Assembly: GCA_000500915.1 (NCBI GenBank)
Contig: AYNO01000006.1
Span: 1-57,578, forward strand
Direction of reading: 5' to 3'
Source: Rhodobacter sp. CACIA14H1
GTDB lineage: Bacteria > Pseudomonadota > Alphaproteobacteria > Rhodobacterales > Rhodobacteraceae
Length of the DNA stretch: 57,578 nucleotides
Of the stretch, positions 25,289 through 34,458 are shown piece after piece (position 1 is the first letter of the stretch; each line of letters begins with the position of its first letter). Below the pieces are notes generated by a model that saw only the letters and a list, made by a program, of their open reading frames with translations, did no database searches and was not told where the DNA came from. Made by a program: the position numbers and the translations under genes.

Positions 25289-25734
25289 CTCAGTCCCTGG
25301 ATCATCGCATCTATGCGCTTCGCCCGCGTCGGCGCGGTCTTGGCGGTGCCGATCTGATAGAGCATCCCGCGCCGCTTTCCAGCCGTCAGCCCCTCCCACA
25401 CCGCCGTCATCCCCGCCGCCCGCAGCGCCGCCGCCACATCCTCGGGCGTGTCCACCTGATCATCCGGCGCGGGCCGCAGCCGCACCTCCAAGGGCTCGCC
25501 CGGCGCGATCCCCAGCCGGTCCAGCAGCGATGACCCGGCCCAGAGGAACACGCCCTCCACCACCGGCGCACGCGACAGGGCAAGGTTCACCCAATGCTCG
25601 TTGATCTCGCCCTCGACCCGCTTCGCCCCGCCCAGCGCCACCACGGCCTCATCGGGCACGCGCAGGATGGTGTATGTGGCCCGCCCCCAGTGCAGCGGCT
25701 CCACCGCCCCCTCGAACGTCACCCAGTCGCTCAC
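25285..25734 (-). CDS. YdeI/OmpD-associated family protein (DUF1905-like)
   Basis: A 149-residue cytosolic protein. The GTG at 25734 overlaps the ispH stop (GTGA). The N-terminal barrel-like half ([44 protein letters not shown]) resembles DUF1905, and the C-terminal half ([26 protein letters not shown], ending [13 protein letters not shown]) matches the YdeI-type helical tail. The molecular role is not established. It is coupled to ispH upstream and the DUF3429 gene downstream. Confidence 0.83.
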   Translation of the reverse strand: MSDWVTFEGAVEPLHWGRATYTILRVPDEAVVALGGAKRVEGEINEHWVNLALSRAPVVEGVFLWAGSSLLDRLGIAPGEPLEVRLRPAPDDQVDTPEDVAAALRAAGMTAVWEGLTAGKRRGMLYQIGTAKTAPTRAKRIDAMIQGLR

Positions 25735-26681
25735 GCAGGTTCCCGCAGGATGCGCGGCACCTTGAACTCCACGTTCTCCACCGCCGTCTCGACCATCTCG
25801 ACCACCGTGTCGAACCGCGCACGGAAGGCGTCGATCACCTCGTTCACCAGAACTTCCGGCGCACTGGCGCCTGCCGTGATGCCGATGGACCGGATGCCCT
25901 CCAGCGCCCGCCAGTCGATATCCGTGGCCCGCTGGATCAGCTGCGCGTAGCCGCAACCCGCATTCGCCCCAACCTCCACCAGTCGCTTGGAATTGGACGA
26001 ATTCGGCGCCCCGATCACCAGAAGCGCGTCGATCTTGCCCGCCATCGCCTTGACCGCCATCTGCCGGTTCGTCGTCGCATAGCAGATGTCGTCATGCGCG
26101 GGCGCCACGATCGCCGGAAACCGCGCCTTCAGCGCCGCCGCGATATCGGCGGTATCATCGACCGAAAGCGTCGTCTGCGTGATGAAGGCGAGCTTTCCCG
26201 GATCGCGCACGTCCAGCCGCGCCACATCCTCGACCGTCTCGACCAGCAGCACCTCGCCCTCCGGCAGCTGCCCCATCGTTCCCACGGTCTCGGGATGCCC
26301 CGCATGACCGATCATGATCATCTGCAGCCCGTTTTCGTTGTGCCGCGCCGCCTCGTTATGCACCTTAGTGACAAGGGGGCAGGTCGCGTCCACCGCGATC
26401 ATCTCGCGCCGCGCGGCCTCGGCCGGGACGGCCTTGGGCACGCCATGCGCAGAAAACACCACCGGACGGTCCAGCGGACACTCGTCCAGCTCCTCGACGA
26501 ACACGGCCCCCTTCGCCCGCAGCCCGTCCACCACGAATTTGTTGTGGACAATCTCGTGGCGGACATAGACGGGGGCGCCCCATTTCTCCAATGCCATCTC
26601 GACGATCTTGATCGCCCGGTCCACGCCCGCGCAGAAGCCGCGCGGGGCGGCAAGGTAAAGGGTCAGGGGCGGCAGGGTCAT
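25731..26681 (-). CDS. ispH: 4-hydroxy-3-methylbut-2-enyl diphosphate reductase
   Basis: The last enzyme of the MEP isoprenoid pathway; it reduces HMBPP to IPP and DMAPP with a [4Fe-4S] cluster. 316 residues, full length, from ATG 26681 ([20 protein letters not shown]). The cluster cysteines are in [25 protein letters not shown] and [12 protein letters not shown]; the catalytic Glu-region and substrate His are in FSAHGVPK and [13 protein letters not shown]. The C-terminal [17 protein letters not shown] is invariant in the family. An ATG seven codons earlier is less family-like. It heads an overlapping ispH-ydeI-DUF3429 unit. Confidence 0.97.
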   Translation of the reverse strand: MTLPPLTLYLAAPRGFCAGVDRAIKIVEMALEKWGAPVYVRHEIVHNKFVVDGLRAKGAVFVEELDECPLDRPVVFSAHGVPKAVPAEAARREMIAVDATCPLVTKVHNEAARHNENGLQMIMIGHAGHPETVGTMGQLPEGEVLLVETVEDVARLDVRDPGKLAFITQTTLSVDDTADIAAALKARFPAIVAPAHDDICYATTNRQMAVKAMAGKIDALLVIGAPNSSNSKRLVEVGANAGCGYAQLIQRATDIDWRALEGIRSIGITAGASAPEVLVNEVIDAFRARFDTVVEMVETAVENVEFKVPRILREPA

Positions 26682-26736
26682 CGGCGCATCCTTTCGGGTC
26701 ATGGGCAGAGATAAGCCGAAACCCCGCCGCGGTCCA

Positions 26737-27174
26737 TCATCCGATGAAACCCGTCACGATCAGCCCAAGCACCAGATAGCGACCCGTCTTCGCCAGTGCG
26801 ACCAGCGCCACAAACAGCCAGACCGGCGTCCGCAGCACACCCGCCACGACCGTCAGCACGTCACCCAGCGGCATCCATGACAGCAGCAGCGACCACACGC
26901 CCCAGCGACGGAACCATGCCTCGGCCCGTTGCATCGCCGCCTCCGGGATGCGGAACCGTTCGGGTATCGACATCCCGGCCAGCCCGCGCCCAAGCGCGTA
27001 ATTCACGCAAGACCCCAGCGTATTGCCCACGGACGCAACGGCAAGAATCACCCAGAAGCGCGCCGGTTCCGCAACCAGCATCCCGCCGAAGATGATCTCG
27101 GACTGGAACGGGACAGGGGTTGCCGCAATGAAAGCGGCAAGGAACAGACCGAAGAGGGCAGAGCCGAAAACCAT
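26737..27174 (-). CDS. YqaA/DedA-type SNARE-associated membrane protein
   Basis: A 145-residue inner-membrane protein. The family core is present: [38 protein letters not shown] with conserved Gly-Asn, and [27 protein letters not shown]. Larger DedA relatives work in lipid-carrier recycling or proton-dependent transport; the role of short YqaA members is not settled. It stands 50 bases from the YcxB-like gene and 55 from ispH, all on the minus strand. Confidence 0.88.
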   Translation of the reverse strand: MVFGSALFGLFLAAFIAATPVPFQSEIIFGGMLVAEPARFWVILAVASVGNTLGSCVNYALGRGLAGMSIPERFRIPEAAMQRAEAWFRRWGVWSLLLSWMPLGDVLTVVAGVLRTPVWLFVALVALAKTGRYLVLGLIVTGFIG

Positions 27175-27224
27175 CCTGCGTCAGATGCGATGCCAAGGCG
27201 GCCCGTGCAATACGGCAAACACCC

Positions 27225-27752
27225 TCAATCGCGCAACTTCTGCCGCCATCGGGCGGCAAAGGCGTCCTTTTCCGGTCCGGACCCGAAGGCGCGGGCGGGC
27301 AGGATCGCAACATCGGTCCCGTTGGACAGGAAGATATGGTCTGCCCGGACCACCACCTCGCGCAGCGATTTCGCGCCGATCCTGACCGCCGCCTCGTCAC
27401 CGGCCACGCGCTGCACCACGCGCGAGGGCGAGATTTCCGTCTCCACCCGGACAACGCGGGGAAAACGCTCCCGCGCCCGTCTGGCAGCGGCTTGAGTCTG
27501 CAACAGGAGCACCGCGACGGCGGGCATCAGGATGAAGACGGCGGCCATCGGGACGGAATGCAGCCATCGCAGGTCTGCAAGGTGCGACCCGGTCACTTTG
27601 ACCAGACCGATACCCGCAAAAAGCGATGCCGCAACCGCAACCCTGCCGCGACGGCGGTGCCGCGGATCGACACGTTCCCACGCAAGCGCATCGCGCCAGT
27701 CAAGGTCGAAGCGCAGGAATTCCCCGTCCTGCGCCGCATCGGCAGCCGTCAC
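27225..27752 (-). CDS. YcxB-like membrane protein
   Basis: A 175-residue protein with two helices in the first half (RVAVAASLFAGIGLVKVTG and MAAVFILMPAVAVLLLQT) and a soluble C-terminal part (REVVVRADHIFLSNGTDVAILPARAFGS, then EKDAFAARWRQKL) that fits the PH-like YcxB end, where the last strand is read-out of residues near Ile-Pro. The start ATG at 27752 overlaps the NYN-protein stop by four bases, so the two are translationally coupled. I place it in the family by pattern only. Function unknown. Confidence 0.65.
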   Translation of the reverse strand: MTAADAAQDGEFLRFDLDWRDALAWERVDPRHRRRGRVAVAASLFAGIGLVKVTGSHLADLRWLHSVPMAAVFILMPAVAVLLLQTQAAARRARERFPRVVRVETEISPSRVVQRVAGDEAAVRIGAKSLREVVVRADHIFLSNGTDVAILPARAFGSGPEKDAFAARWRQKLRD

Positions 27753-28324
27753 TTGACGTCAACCACAGCCTCTTCCCGGTCAGCCGGACGCGGTTCGCGC
27801 GGCGGGCGACCGATGACTTCGCGCAGTTCGTCCAGTTCGATGAAGTTGTCGGCCTGCCGCCGCAATTCATCCGCGATCATCGGCGGCTGGCTGCGGATGG
27901 TGGACACGACCGACACACGTACACCCTGCCGTTGCAGGCTTTCCACCAGCGGCCGGAAATCGCCGTCACCCGAGAACAGGACGATATGATCGACCCGCGG
28001 GGCCAGTTCCATGGCATCGACAGTCAATTCGATATCCATGTTGCCCTTCACCTTCCGCCGTCCCTGGCTGTCGGTGTATTCCTTCGCGGGCTTCGTCACC
28101 ATCGTGAAGCCGTTGTAGTGCAGCCAGTCCACCAGCGGACGGATGGGCGAGTAGTCGTCATTCTCCAGCAGCGCGGTGTAGTAGAAGGCCCGCAACAGCT
28201 TGCCCCGGCGCATGAATTCCTGACGCAGCAGCTTGTAGTCTATGTCAAACCCGAGCGCCTTGGCGGCGGCGTAAAGGTTCGACCCGTCAATGAACAGCGC
28301 AAGCCGTTCGTCCTTGTAAAACAT
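27749..28324 (-). CDS. LabA-like NYN-domain protein
   Basis: A 191-residue cytosolic protein of the NYN (PIN-like) RNase fold. The acidic metal site is intact: LALFIDGSNLYAAAKAL (first Asp), GNMDIELTVDAMELAP (middle Asp pair) and HIVLFSGDGDFRPLVESLQR (last Asps). LabA-like members are presumed RNases or regulators; a cyanobacterial member affects circadian output. The start ATG at 28324 follows a 140-base divergent gap, and the gene overlaps the YcxB-like gene by four bases. RNA substrate unknown. The tail (REVIGRPPREPRPADREE) is charged and probably disordered. Confidence 0.9.
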   Translation of the reverse strand: MFYKDERLALFIDGSNLYAAAKALGFDIDYKLLRQEFMRRGKLLRAFYYTALLENDDYSPIRPLVDWLHYNGFTMVTKPAKEYTDSQGRRKVKGNMDIELTVDAMELAPRVDHIVLFSGDGDFRPLVESLQRQGVRVSVVSTIRSQPPMIADELRRQADNFIELDELREVIGRPPREPRPADREEAVVDVK

Positions 28325-28370
28325 TATAGGTTCCCCTCAATAGAGTTCCCCGGACGCATCCTTGAGTGGT

Positions 28371-28386
28371 TCTACGACAACGTAGA
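28371..28386. promoter_or_regulatory. perfect inverted repeat between labA-like gene and folK
   Basis: TCTACG-ACAA-CGTAGA, six-base perfect arms with a four-base centre, lies in the 140-base divergent gap, 46 bases before the NYN-protein start and 78 before folK. It may be an operator or a small RNA hairpin; there is no T-run to make it a terminator. Confidence 0.45.
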
Positions 28387-28464
28387 GTAATACGCGGTGA
28401 ACGATGGAAAACTATCAGTGCGGGCAAAAACCATTCAAGTTCGGCTATACGAAAGGGTAACAAG

Positions 28465-29064
28465 GTGGAACTGCCCGGCCAACAGGCCCTGATCGCACTT
28501 GGCGCAAACCTGCCGGAGGCAGACAGAGCGCCGGAAAAGACGCTGCAACTTGCACTTGCAGAGATCGAAGCGGCGGGGCTAGGGCCGGTCAGGTGCAGCC
28601 GTTTCTTCGCTACGCCCTGTTTCCCGCCGGGTGCCGGTCCCGATTATGTAAACGCTGCGGCGGCCCTGACGGTTCCGCCGGGCTGGGATGCGGACCGCCT
28701 TCTTTCCTTGCTTCACAGGATCGAGGACGCGCATGGCCGCCGCCGGATCCAACGCTGGGGAATGCGCACGCTTGACCTCGACCTTGTCGCTTGGGGCGAT
28801 ACGGTCCTGCCCGACCTGCCGACCCTGCGGCACTGGATGGACTTGCCACCCGCCGAACAGGCGCAACATGCGCCCGACCGGCTCATCCTGCCGCATCCGC
28901 GCCTTCAGGACCGCGCCTTCGTCCTGATCCCGCTGATGGATGTGGCGGCGGACTGGCGCCACCCCGTCACCGGGCGCACCGTGGCCGAAATGGCAGATGC
29001 CCTTCCGTCATCGGATCGTGACGCGGTGCGGCCGTTGCAGGCCGGATTCAACGCTTGTCAATAG
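28465..29064 (+). CDS. folK: 2-amino-4-hydroxy-6-hydroxymethyldihydropteridine pyrophosphokinase
   Basis: Transfers pyrophosphate from ATP to the pterin alcohol in folate synthesis. 199 residues from the GTG at 28465, chosen because AAGGG lies about nine bases upstream and the product then begins MELPGQQALIALGANLPEAD; the open frame extends further upstream without family sequence. Conserved regions: ALIALGANL, FFATPCFPPGAGPDYVNAA, RRRIQRWGMRTLDLDLVAWGD with the Mg-binding Asp pair, and LILPHPRLQDRAFVLIPLMD. The insertion before LILPHP (MDLPPAEQAQHAPD) is common in Rhodobacterales. It is followed by rpoZ after 56 bases. Confidence 0.93.
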   Translation: MELPGQQALIALGANLPEADRAPEKTLQLALAEIEAAGLGPVRCSRFFATPCFPPGAGPDYVNAAAALTVPPGWDADRLLSLLHRIEDAHGRRRIQRWGMRTLDLDLVAWGDTVLPDLPTLRHWMDLPPAEQAQHAPDRLILPHPRLQDRAFVLIPLMDVAADWRHPVTGRTVAEMADALPSSDRDAVRPLQAGFNACQ

Positions 29065-29120
29065 CGGATGATGCGACTAGATAGGCGCTTCCATGCCCCC
29101 CATCCGAACTGGAGTCGCTC

Positions 29121-29474
29121 ATGGCCCGCGTGACGGTCGAAGATTGCGTTGACAAGGTGCCGAACCGTTTCGAACTGGTGATGCTCGCCGCGCACCGTGC
29201 GCGTGAGATCGCGGCCGGTTCGCCGATCAGCATCGACCGCGACAACGACAAGAACCCGGTCGTCGCCCTGCGCGAGATCGCGGAGGAAACGCAGTCCGCC
29301 GAAGTCCTGCGCGAACGCATGATCGAATCGCATCAGACCCAGATCGAGGTTGACGAACCCGAAGAGGACCAGATGGCCCTTCTGATGTCGGGCGAGATCG
29401 ACCGTCCGATGCAGGACGACATGTCCGAGGAAAAACTGCTCCGCGCCCTCATGGAAGCGCAGGGCGAAAACTGA
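29121..29474 (+). CDS. rpoZ: RNA polymerase omega subunit
   Basis: The 117-residue omega subunit supports assembly of RNA polymerase by binding beta-prime and takes part in the ppGpp response in many bacteria. Family signature: [30 protein letters not shown], then [16 protein letters not shown]. The acidic extension after residue 75 ([15 protein letters not shown]) is usual in alphaproteobacteria. It lies directly upstream of the ppGpp synthase/hydrolase gene, a conserved pairing. Confidence 0.97.
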   Translation: MARVTVEDCVDKVPNRFELVMLAAHRAREIAAGSPISIDRDNDKNPVVALREIAEETQSAEVLRERMIESHQTQIEVDEPEEDQMALLMSGEIDRPMQDDMSEEKLLRALMEAQGEN

Positions 29475-29475
29475 T

Positions 29476-29491
29476 CCGGGCTTCGGCCCGG
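29476..29491 (+). promoter_or_regulatory. UUCG-loop hairpin between rpoZ and rsh
   Basis: CCGGGC-TTCG-GCCCGG begins one base after the rpoZ stop: six G/C pairs closed by the very stable cUUCGg tetraloop. No T-run follows and rsh starts 13 bases later, so it is more likely a transcript-stability or partial-attenuation hairpin than a full terminator. Confidence 0.6.
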
Positions 29492-29504
29492 CCGTGGGGC
29501 GGTG

Positions 29505-31622
29505 ATGATCGACGTTGAAGACCTCATCGCCCTCGTCCGGAATTACAATCCGCGCACCAATGCCGATCTGATCCGCAAGGCCTATGCCTACGGGAAGCAG
29601 ATGCATGACGGGCAGTTCCGCAAGTCGGGCGAGCCCTACTTCACCCATCCCATCGCCGTTGCCGCCATCCTGACCGAACAGCGTCTGGACGATGCCACGA
29701 TCATCACCGCGCTGCTGCACGACACGATCGAGGACACGCGTTCCACCTACACCGAAATCTCGCAGCTATTCGGTGAGGAAGTGGCAGAACTGGTCGATGG
29801 CGTGACAAAGCTGACCAACCTGCAACTCTCCTCGGCCCAGAGCCAGCAGGCAGAGAATTTCCGCAAGCTGTTCATGGCCATGTCCAAGGACCTGCGCGTC
29901 ATCCTCGTGAAACTGGCCGACCGTCTGCACAACATGCGGACGATCAAGTCGATGAAGGCCGAAAAGCAGGCCCAGAAAGCCCGCGAGACGATGGAGATCT
30001 TCGCCCCGCTCGCAGGCCGCATGGGGATGCAATGGATGCGCGAGGAACTGGAGGACCTTGCCTTCCGTGTCCTGAATCCCGATGCCCGCAACTCCATCAT
30101 CCGCCGTTTCATCACGCTGCAGCGCGAAACCGGGGATGTCGTCCACAAGATCACCGCCGACATCCGCAACGAACTGGAAAAGGTCCAGATCGAGGCGGAT
30201 GTCTATGGCCGCGCGAAGAAGCCCTATTCGATCTGGCGCAAGATGCAGGAGAAGGACCTCGCCTTCTCGCGCCTGTCCGACATCTACGGCTTCCGCGTCA
30301 TCTGCGGCAATGTCGCGGACTGCTATCGCATCCTCGGCGTGATCCACCAGCGGTGGCGGGCCGTGCCGGGGCGTTTCAAGGATTACATCAGCCAGCCGAA
30401 ATCCAACGGCTACCGGTCGATCCACACCACGGTCTCGGGCCGTGACGGCAAGCGGGTCGAAGTCCAGATCCGCACGCGCGAGATGCACGAGGTTGCGGAA
30501 GCCGGTGTCGCCGCCCACTGGTCCTACCGCGAAGGCGTGCGGGCGGTGAACCCGTTTGCCGTCGATCCTGCGAAGTGGATTGCCAGCCTTACCGAACGCT
30601 TCGACGCCGAGGATCACGACGAATTCCTCGAACACGTGAAGATGGAGATGTACTCCGATCAGGTCTTCTGCTTCACGCCCAAGGGGGATGTGGTGCAGTT
30701 GCCGCGCGGAGCGACGCCGCTGGATTACGCCTATGCGATCCACACCCGCATCGGGAATTCCTGCGTCTCGGCCAAGGTGGACGGCATCCGCGTGCCCCTT
30801 TGGACACGATTGAAGAACGGCCAGTCGGTCGAGATCATCACCGCCGAAGGCCAGCGCCCGCAGGCAAGCTGGATCGACATCGTCACGACCGGCCGCGCCA
30901 AGGCCGCGATCCGGAAATCCCTGCGGGAAGAGGACAAGGGCCGCTTCGTCAAACTGGGTCAGGAACTGGCCCGCGCCGCCTTCGACCATGTCGGCAAGAA
31001 GGCCACCGACAAGGCCCTGCGCACGGCGGCCAAGATGATGGGTCTGGCCGATGAAACGGACCTTCTCGCCCGCCTCGGCAGCGCTGAGATCACCGCCCGC
31101 CGCGTGGTCGAAACGCTTTACCCCGAACTCGCCCGCGCACAGGCCGACGAGGTGGATGCAAGCCGTCCCGTGGTCGGACTGTCGGACGACCAGTCCTTCC
31201 GCCGCGCCCCCTGCTGCCAGCCTGTCCCCGGCGAACGGATCGTCGGGATCACCTATCGCGGGCAGGGCGTCGTGGTCCACGCCATAGACTGCCCCGCGCT
31301 GGAGGAATTCGAGGAACAGCCCGGCCGCTGGATCGACCTCCACTGGCATTCCGGCCGCCATGCCGCCGTCCACACCGTCAGCCTCGAGATAACCATTTCC
31401 AATGACGCCGGTGTGTTGGGTCGCATCTGCACCTTGATCGGCGAGCAGAAGGCAAATATTTCGGACCTGCGGTTTACGGACCGCAAACCGGACTATTATC
31501 GACTGATTGTCGATGTGGACCTCCGCGATGTCGAGCATCTGCACATGGTCATGACCGCGCTCGAGGCCGAGACCGATGTCGCCCAGATTTCACGTCACCG
31601 CGATATGACGCGAAAGCCCTGA
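29505..31622 (+). CDS. rsh: bifunctional (p)ppGpp synthetase/hydrolase (RSH)
   Basis: A 705-residue stringent-response enzyme that makes and destroys (p)ppGpp. HD hydrolase domain at about residues 25-150 (EPYFTHPIAVAAIL, ITALLHDTIEDT with the HD pair, VILVKLADRLHNMRTI). Synthetase domain at about 240-340 (KDLAFSRLSDIYGFRVI, DYISQPKSNGYRSIHTTV). TGS at about 385-450 (QVFCFTPKGDVVQLPRGATP), and a C-terminal ACT domain (VSLEITISNDAGVLGRICTL). Both catalytic halves look intact, as in SpoT/Rsh of alphaproteobacteria, which have one such long enzyme. The GTG one codon upstream (29502) could also start it. Probably co-transcribed with rpoZ. Confidence 0.97.
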   Translation: MIDVEDLIALVRNYNPRTNADLIRKAYAYGKQMHDGQFRKSGEPYFTHPIAVAAILTEQRLDDATIITALLHDTIEDTRSTYTEISQLFGEEVAELVDGVTKLTNLQLSSAQSQQAENFRKLFMAMSKDLRVILVKLADRLHNMRTIKSMKAEKQAQKARETMEIFAPLAGRMGMQWMREELEDLAFRVLNPDARNSIIRRFITLQRETGDVVHKITADIRNELEKVQIEADVYGRAKKPYSIWRKMQEKDLAFSRLSDIYGFRVICGNVADCYRILGVIHQRWRAVPGRFKDYISQPKSNGYRSIHTTVSGRDGKRVEVQIRTREMHEVAEAGVAAHWSYREGVRAVNPFAVDPAKWIASLTERFDAEDHDEFLEHVKMEMYSDQVFCFTPKGDVVQLPRGATPLDYAYAIHTRIGNSCVSAKVDGIRVPLWTRLKNGQSVEIITAEGQRPQASWIDIVTTGRAKAAIRKSLREEDKGRFVKLGQELARAAFDHVGKKATDKALRTAAKMMGLADETDLLARLGSAEITARRVVETLYPELARAQADEVDASRPVVGLSDDQSFRRAPCCQPVPGERIVGITYRGQGVVVHAIDCPALEEFEEQPGRWIDLHWHSGRHAAVHTVSLEITISNDAGVLGRICTLIGEQKANISDLRFTDRKPDYYRLIVDVDLRDVEHLHMVMTALEAETDVAQISRHRDMTRKP

Positions 31623-31643
31623 CACGGGCAGTGGGAGAGAGAG

Positions 31644-32351
31644 TTGGTTTTCAAGCGGCGCAATCCTCGCACCCTCTGGGGATGGACCCGCGAGATGGTC
31701 TATCCCCAGGGCGGGTTCAAACGGGCGACGCAATACGTACTGCACCGGATGCGCCGTCTGCCCGACAGCCCGCACAGGATTGCCCGTGGCGTATTCGCGG
31801 GGTCCATTGTGGGCTTCCTGCCCCTTCCCGGGATGCAGTTCATCGCGGCATGGCTTGCCTGCCGGCTGGTCAAGGGAAACCTGCTGGCAGCCCTTCTGGC
31901 GACGTTCAACACGAACCCGCTGACAACACCCTTCTTCGCCGTCCTTTCCATGACGCTTGGCCACTGGATGCTTGGTATCCAGAAGCCCCTGTCGCCGGAA
32001 TACATCGGCATGGCCTTCGCCAATGCAGGCGCGGACCTGTGGTTCAACGTCAGGGCGCTGTTCGGCCCGGAACATACGCGCTGGGACGGGCTGGTGCAGT
32101 TCTGGCACGAGATCTATCTGCCCTATTTCCTTGGCGCCCTTGGTCCGGGACTGGTGCTGTCGGTGATCTTCTACTACCTCACGATCCCGCTTGTGACCGC
32201 CTACCAGAAGGCACGCGCCGCGAAATCGCGGGAACGCAATGAACGCCGCCACAAGCTGCGCGAGACCCTGGCCGCCGCCGCCGCCAAACTGACGCATCGC
32301 ACCGATGCGCCGCATGGCGCGGGGGATGACGACACCTCGGGTCCGGCCTAA
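31644..32351 (+). CDS. DUF2062 domain membrane protein
   Basis: A 235-residue inner-membrane protein starting with TTG at 31644 (MVFKRRNPRTLWGWTREMVY) behind GGGAGAG. Two main helical regions: GVFAGSIVGFLPLPGMQFIAAWLACR with the NTNPLTTPFF motif typical of DUF2062, and YFLGALGPGLVLSVIFYYLTI. The C-terminal 45 residues are charged and probably cytosolic. The family has no established function. In this operon it sits between rsh and pdxJ, an arrangement common in Rhodobacterales. Confidence 0.9.
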   Translation: MVFKRRNPRTLWGWTREMVYPQGGFKRATQYVLHRMRRLPDSPHRIARGVFAGSIVGFLPLPGMQFIAAWLACRLVKGNLLAALLATFNTNPLTTPFFAVLSMTLGHWMLGIQKPLSPEYIGMAFANAGADLWFNVRALFGPEHTRWDGLVQFWHEIYLPYFLGALGPGLVLSVIFYYLTIPLVTAYQKARAAKSRERNERRHKLRETLAAAAAKLTHRTDAPHGAGDDDTSGPA

Positions 32352-32386
32352 TCTTCGCCCGACTCGACCAAAGGAAAGATGCGGCA

Positions 32387-33142
32387 ATGAAACCCCTCGG
32401 ACGACTGCGGCTTGGCGTCAACATCGACCACGTGGCGACGGTCCGCAACGCACGCGGTTCGGCCTGGCCGGACCCCCTGCGTGCGGCCCTGCTGGCCGAG
32501 GCAGCGGGTGCGGACGGCATCACAGCCCACCTGCGCGAAGACCGCCGGCATATCCGCGACGCGGATATCGAGGCCCTGGTTGCAGGGATTTCCATTCCGC
32601 TGAACTTCGAATGCGCGGCGACGGCGGAAATGCAATCCATCGCGCTGCGGCACCGGCCCCACGCCGTCTGCCTTGTTCCGGAAAAGCGCGAAGAGCGGAC
32701 GACCGAGGGCGGGCTTGACGTGGCCGGCGATATCGACCGCCTGACCGACTATATCGCGCCCCTTCGTGAAGCGGGTTGCCGCGTTTCGATGTTCATCGGC
32801 CACGATCCCCGCCAGATCGAAGCCAGCGCCCGCATCGGCGCGGCAGTGGTGGAACTGCATACGGGGCACTATTCCGAACTGCTGGCCGATGGTCTGGAAA
32901 GTGCCGCAGCGGAAGAGCTGGAGGGACTGCGCCGCGGTGCCCGGCTTGCCCATAGCCTGGGTCTGGAAGTCCACGCGGGACACGGCCTGACCTATGACAA
33001 TGTCGCCCCCGTCGCCGCCTTCGCCGAGGTGATGGAACTTAACATCGGGCATTTCCTGATCGGCGAGTCGATCTATCGCGGCCTCGGCCCCGCGATCGAG
33101 GAAATGCGCCGCCGCATGGATGCCGCGCGCGAGGGGTTGTGA
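32387..33142 (+). CDS. pdxJ: pyridoxine 5'-phosphate synthase
   Basis: Condenses 1-deoxyxylulose 5-phosphate with 3-amino-2-oxopropyl phosphate to pyridoxine 5'-phosphate. 251 residues, full-length TIM barrel. Signatures: [17 protein letters not shown] (active-site Asp-His), [53 protein letters not shown] and GHGLTYDNV. It stands in the order pdxJ-acpS-lepB-rnc-era, a well-known proteobacterial gene string. Confidence 0.98.
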   Translation: MKPLGRLRLGVNIDHVATVRNARGSAWPDPLRAALLAEAAGADGITAHLREDRRHIRDADIEALVAGISIPLNFECAATAEMQSIALRHRPHAVCLVPEKREERTTEGGLDVAGDIDRLTDYIAPLREAGCRVSMFIGHDPRQIEASARIGAAVVELHTGHYSELLADGLESAAAEELEGLRRGARLAHSLGLEVHAGHGLTYDNVAPVAAFAEVMELNIGHFLIGESIYRGLGPAIEEMRRRMDAAREGL

Positions 33143-33158
33143 TGGCAGGAAGCGCCGC

Positions 33159-33584
33159 ATGATCATCGGCATCGGCACCGACCTTGCCAACATCGAACGG
33201 ATCGAGGCCACGCTCGCCCGCTTCGGTGACCGCTTCAAGGACCGCGTCTTCACCGAACGCGAACAGCGGAAGGCCGAAGGACGCCCCCGCGCCATCGCAG
33301 CCACCTATGCCAAGCGATGGGCCGCGAAGGAGGCCTGTTCGAAAGCATTGGGAACAGGGCTCCGCATGGGAATTTCCTGGAAGGACATGGCGGTCACGAA
33401 CCTCCGCTCGGGCCAGCCTGTGATGCATGTCACAGGCTGGGCTGCCGAACGCCTGCGCGAGATGACGCCTGCGGGGCACGAGGCCGTGATCCATGTGACC
33501 TTGACCGATGACCATCCTTGGGCGCAGGCCTTCGTCGTGATAGAGGCACGTCCCATAGGCGATGTCGGCGCACCGCGAACTTGA
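33159..33584 (+). CDS. acpS: holo-[acyl-carrier-protein] synthase
   Basis: Moves 4'-phosphopantetheine from CoA to apo-ACP. The ATG at 33159 gives 141 residues beginning [16 protein letters not shown] with the Mg-binding Asp; an in-frame upstream ATG (33120) overlaps pdxJ and is not family-like. [35 protein letters not shown], whose core is RWAAKEA with the second metal-binding Glu, is present, along with the C-terminal [19 protein letters not shown]. It follows pdxJ by 16 bases. Confidence 0.97.
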   Translation: MIIGIGTDLANIERIEATLARFGDRFKDRVFTEREQRKAEGRPRAIAATYAKRWAAKEACSKALGTGLRMGISWKDMAVTNLRSGQPVMHVTGWAAERLREMTPAGHEAVIHVTLTDDHPWAQAFVVIEARPIGDVGAPRT

Positions 33585-33648
33585 CTCCCCCGCGCCCTGT
33601 GCGCAAACAGCCCCCGCCCCGAAGGGCAGCCAGAAAGAGTGAAATGAC

Positions 33649-34458
33649 ATGGCAGGCAGCAAGGCCAAGAGCAACAGCGGCATCATGGAGACGGTCAAGA
33701 CCGTCCTCTGGGCGCTTGTGATCGCAGGGGTGTTCCGCACCCTCTTTTTCCAGCCTTTCTGGATTCCCTCGGGTTCGATGAAGGACACGCTTCTGATTGG
33801 CGACTTCCTCTTCGTCAACAAGATGGCCTATGGCTATTCACGCTATTCCTGTGAACTTCCCGGGCTGGGGATCAGCTTCTGTCCCTTCATAGGCGACCGC
33901 TGGCTGTCGAACGAACCCCGCCGGGGCGATGTCGTCGTGTTCAAGCATCCCGTGAACGGGACCGACTTCATCAAGCGACTCGTCGGAATGCCCGGCGATA
34001 CAGTGCAGATGCGGGGCGGCGTGCTGTATCTGAACGGTCAGGAAGTCCCGCAGGAACCCGCTGGCGTGTTCGAGGAAATCTATGAAAAGCAGGGTCCGAT
34101 GGGCCTGCTGCCGCGTTGCGAGAACGGCCCCGTTGGCGAAGGGGGCATCTGCACCTCGTCCCGGTCGGTCGAGACGCTGCCCGAAGGCCGCCAGCACGAT
34201 GTGCTGAACATCGACCAGAACGGCTTTGCCGACAATACGGACGTGTTCACCGTGCCCGCGGGCCACTATTTCTTCATGGGCGACAACCGCGACAACAGCC
34301 AGGACTCCCGTTTCGGACAGGCTGTGGGTGGCGTCGGCTTCGTTCCGGCCGCGAACCTGATCGGTCGCGCCGACCGCATCATCTTCTCGTCTGCCGGCCG
34401 CTCCATGCTGTTCTTCTGGACTTGGCGCGCCGACCGCTTCTTCAAGGCGATCGAGTGA
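33649..34458 (+). CDS. lepB: signal peptidase I
   Basis: Inner-membrane serine protease that removes signal peptides from Sec-exported proteins. 269 residues with one N-terminal helix ([20 protein letters not shown]) followed by [20 protein letters not shown] with the catalytic Ser, [20 protein letters not shown] with the catalytic Lys, and [15 protein letters not shown] (box E). A region with a Cys pair ([14 protein letters not shown]) between the Ser and Lys boxes is usual in Rhodobacterales. Its stop overlaps the rnc start (GTGA at 34455-34458). Confidence 0.97.
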   Translation: MAGSKAKSNSGIMETVKTVLWALVIAGVFRTLFFQPFWIPSGSMKDTLLIGDFLFVNKMAYGYSRYSCELPGLGISFCPFIGDRWLSNEPRRGDVVVFKHPVNGTDFIKRLVGMPGDTVQMRGGVLYLNGQEVPQEPAGVFEEIYEKQGPMGLLPRCENGPVGEGGICTSSRSVETLPEGRQHDVLNIDQNGFADNTDVFTVPAGHYFFMGDNRDNSQDSRFGQAVGGVGFVPAANLIGRADRIIFSSAGRSMLFFWTWRADRFFKAIE

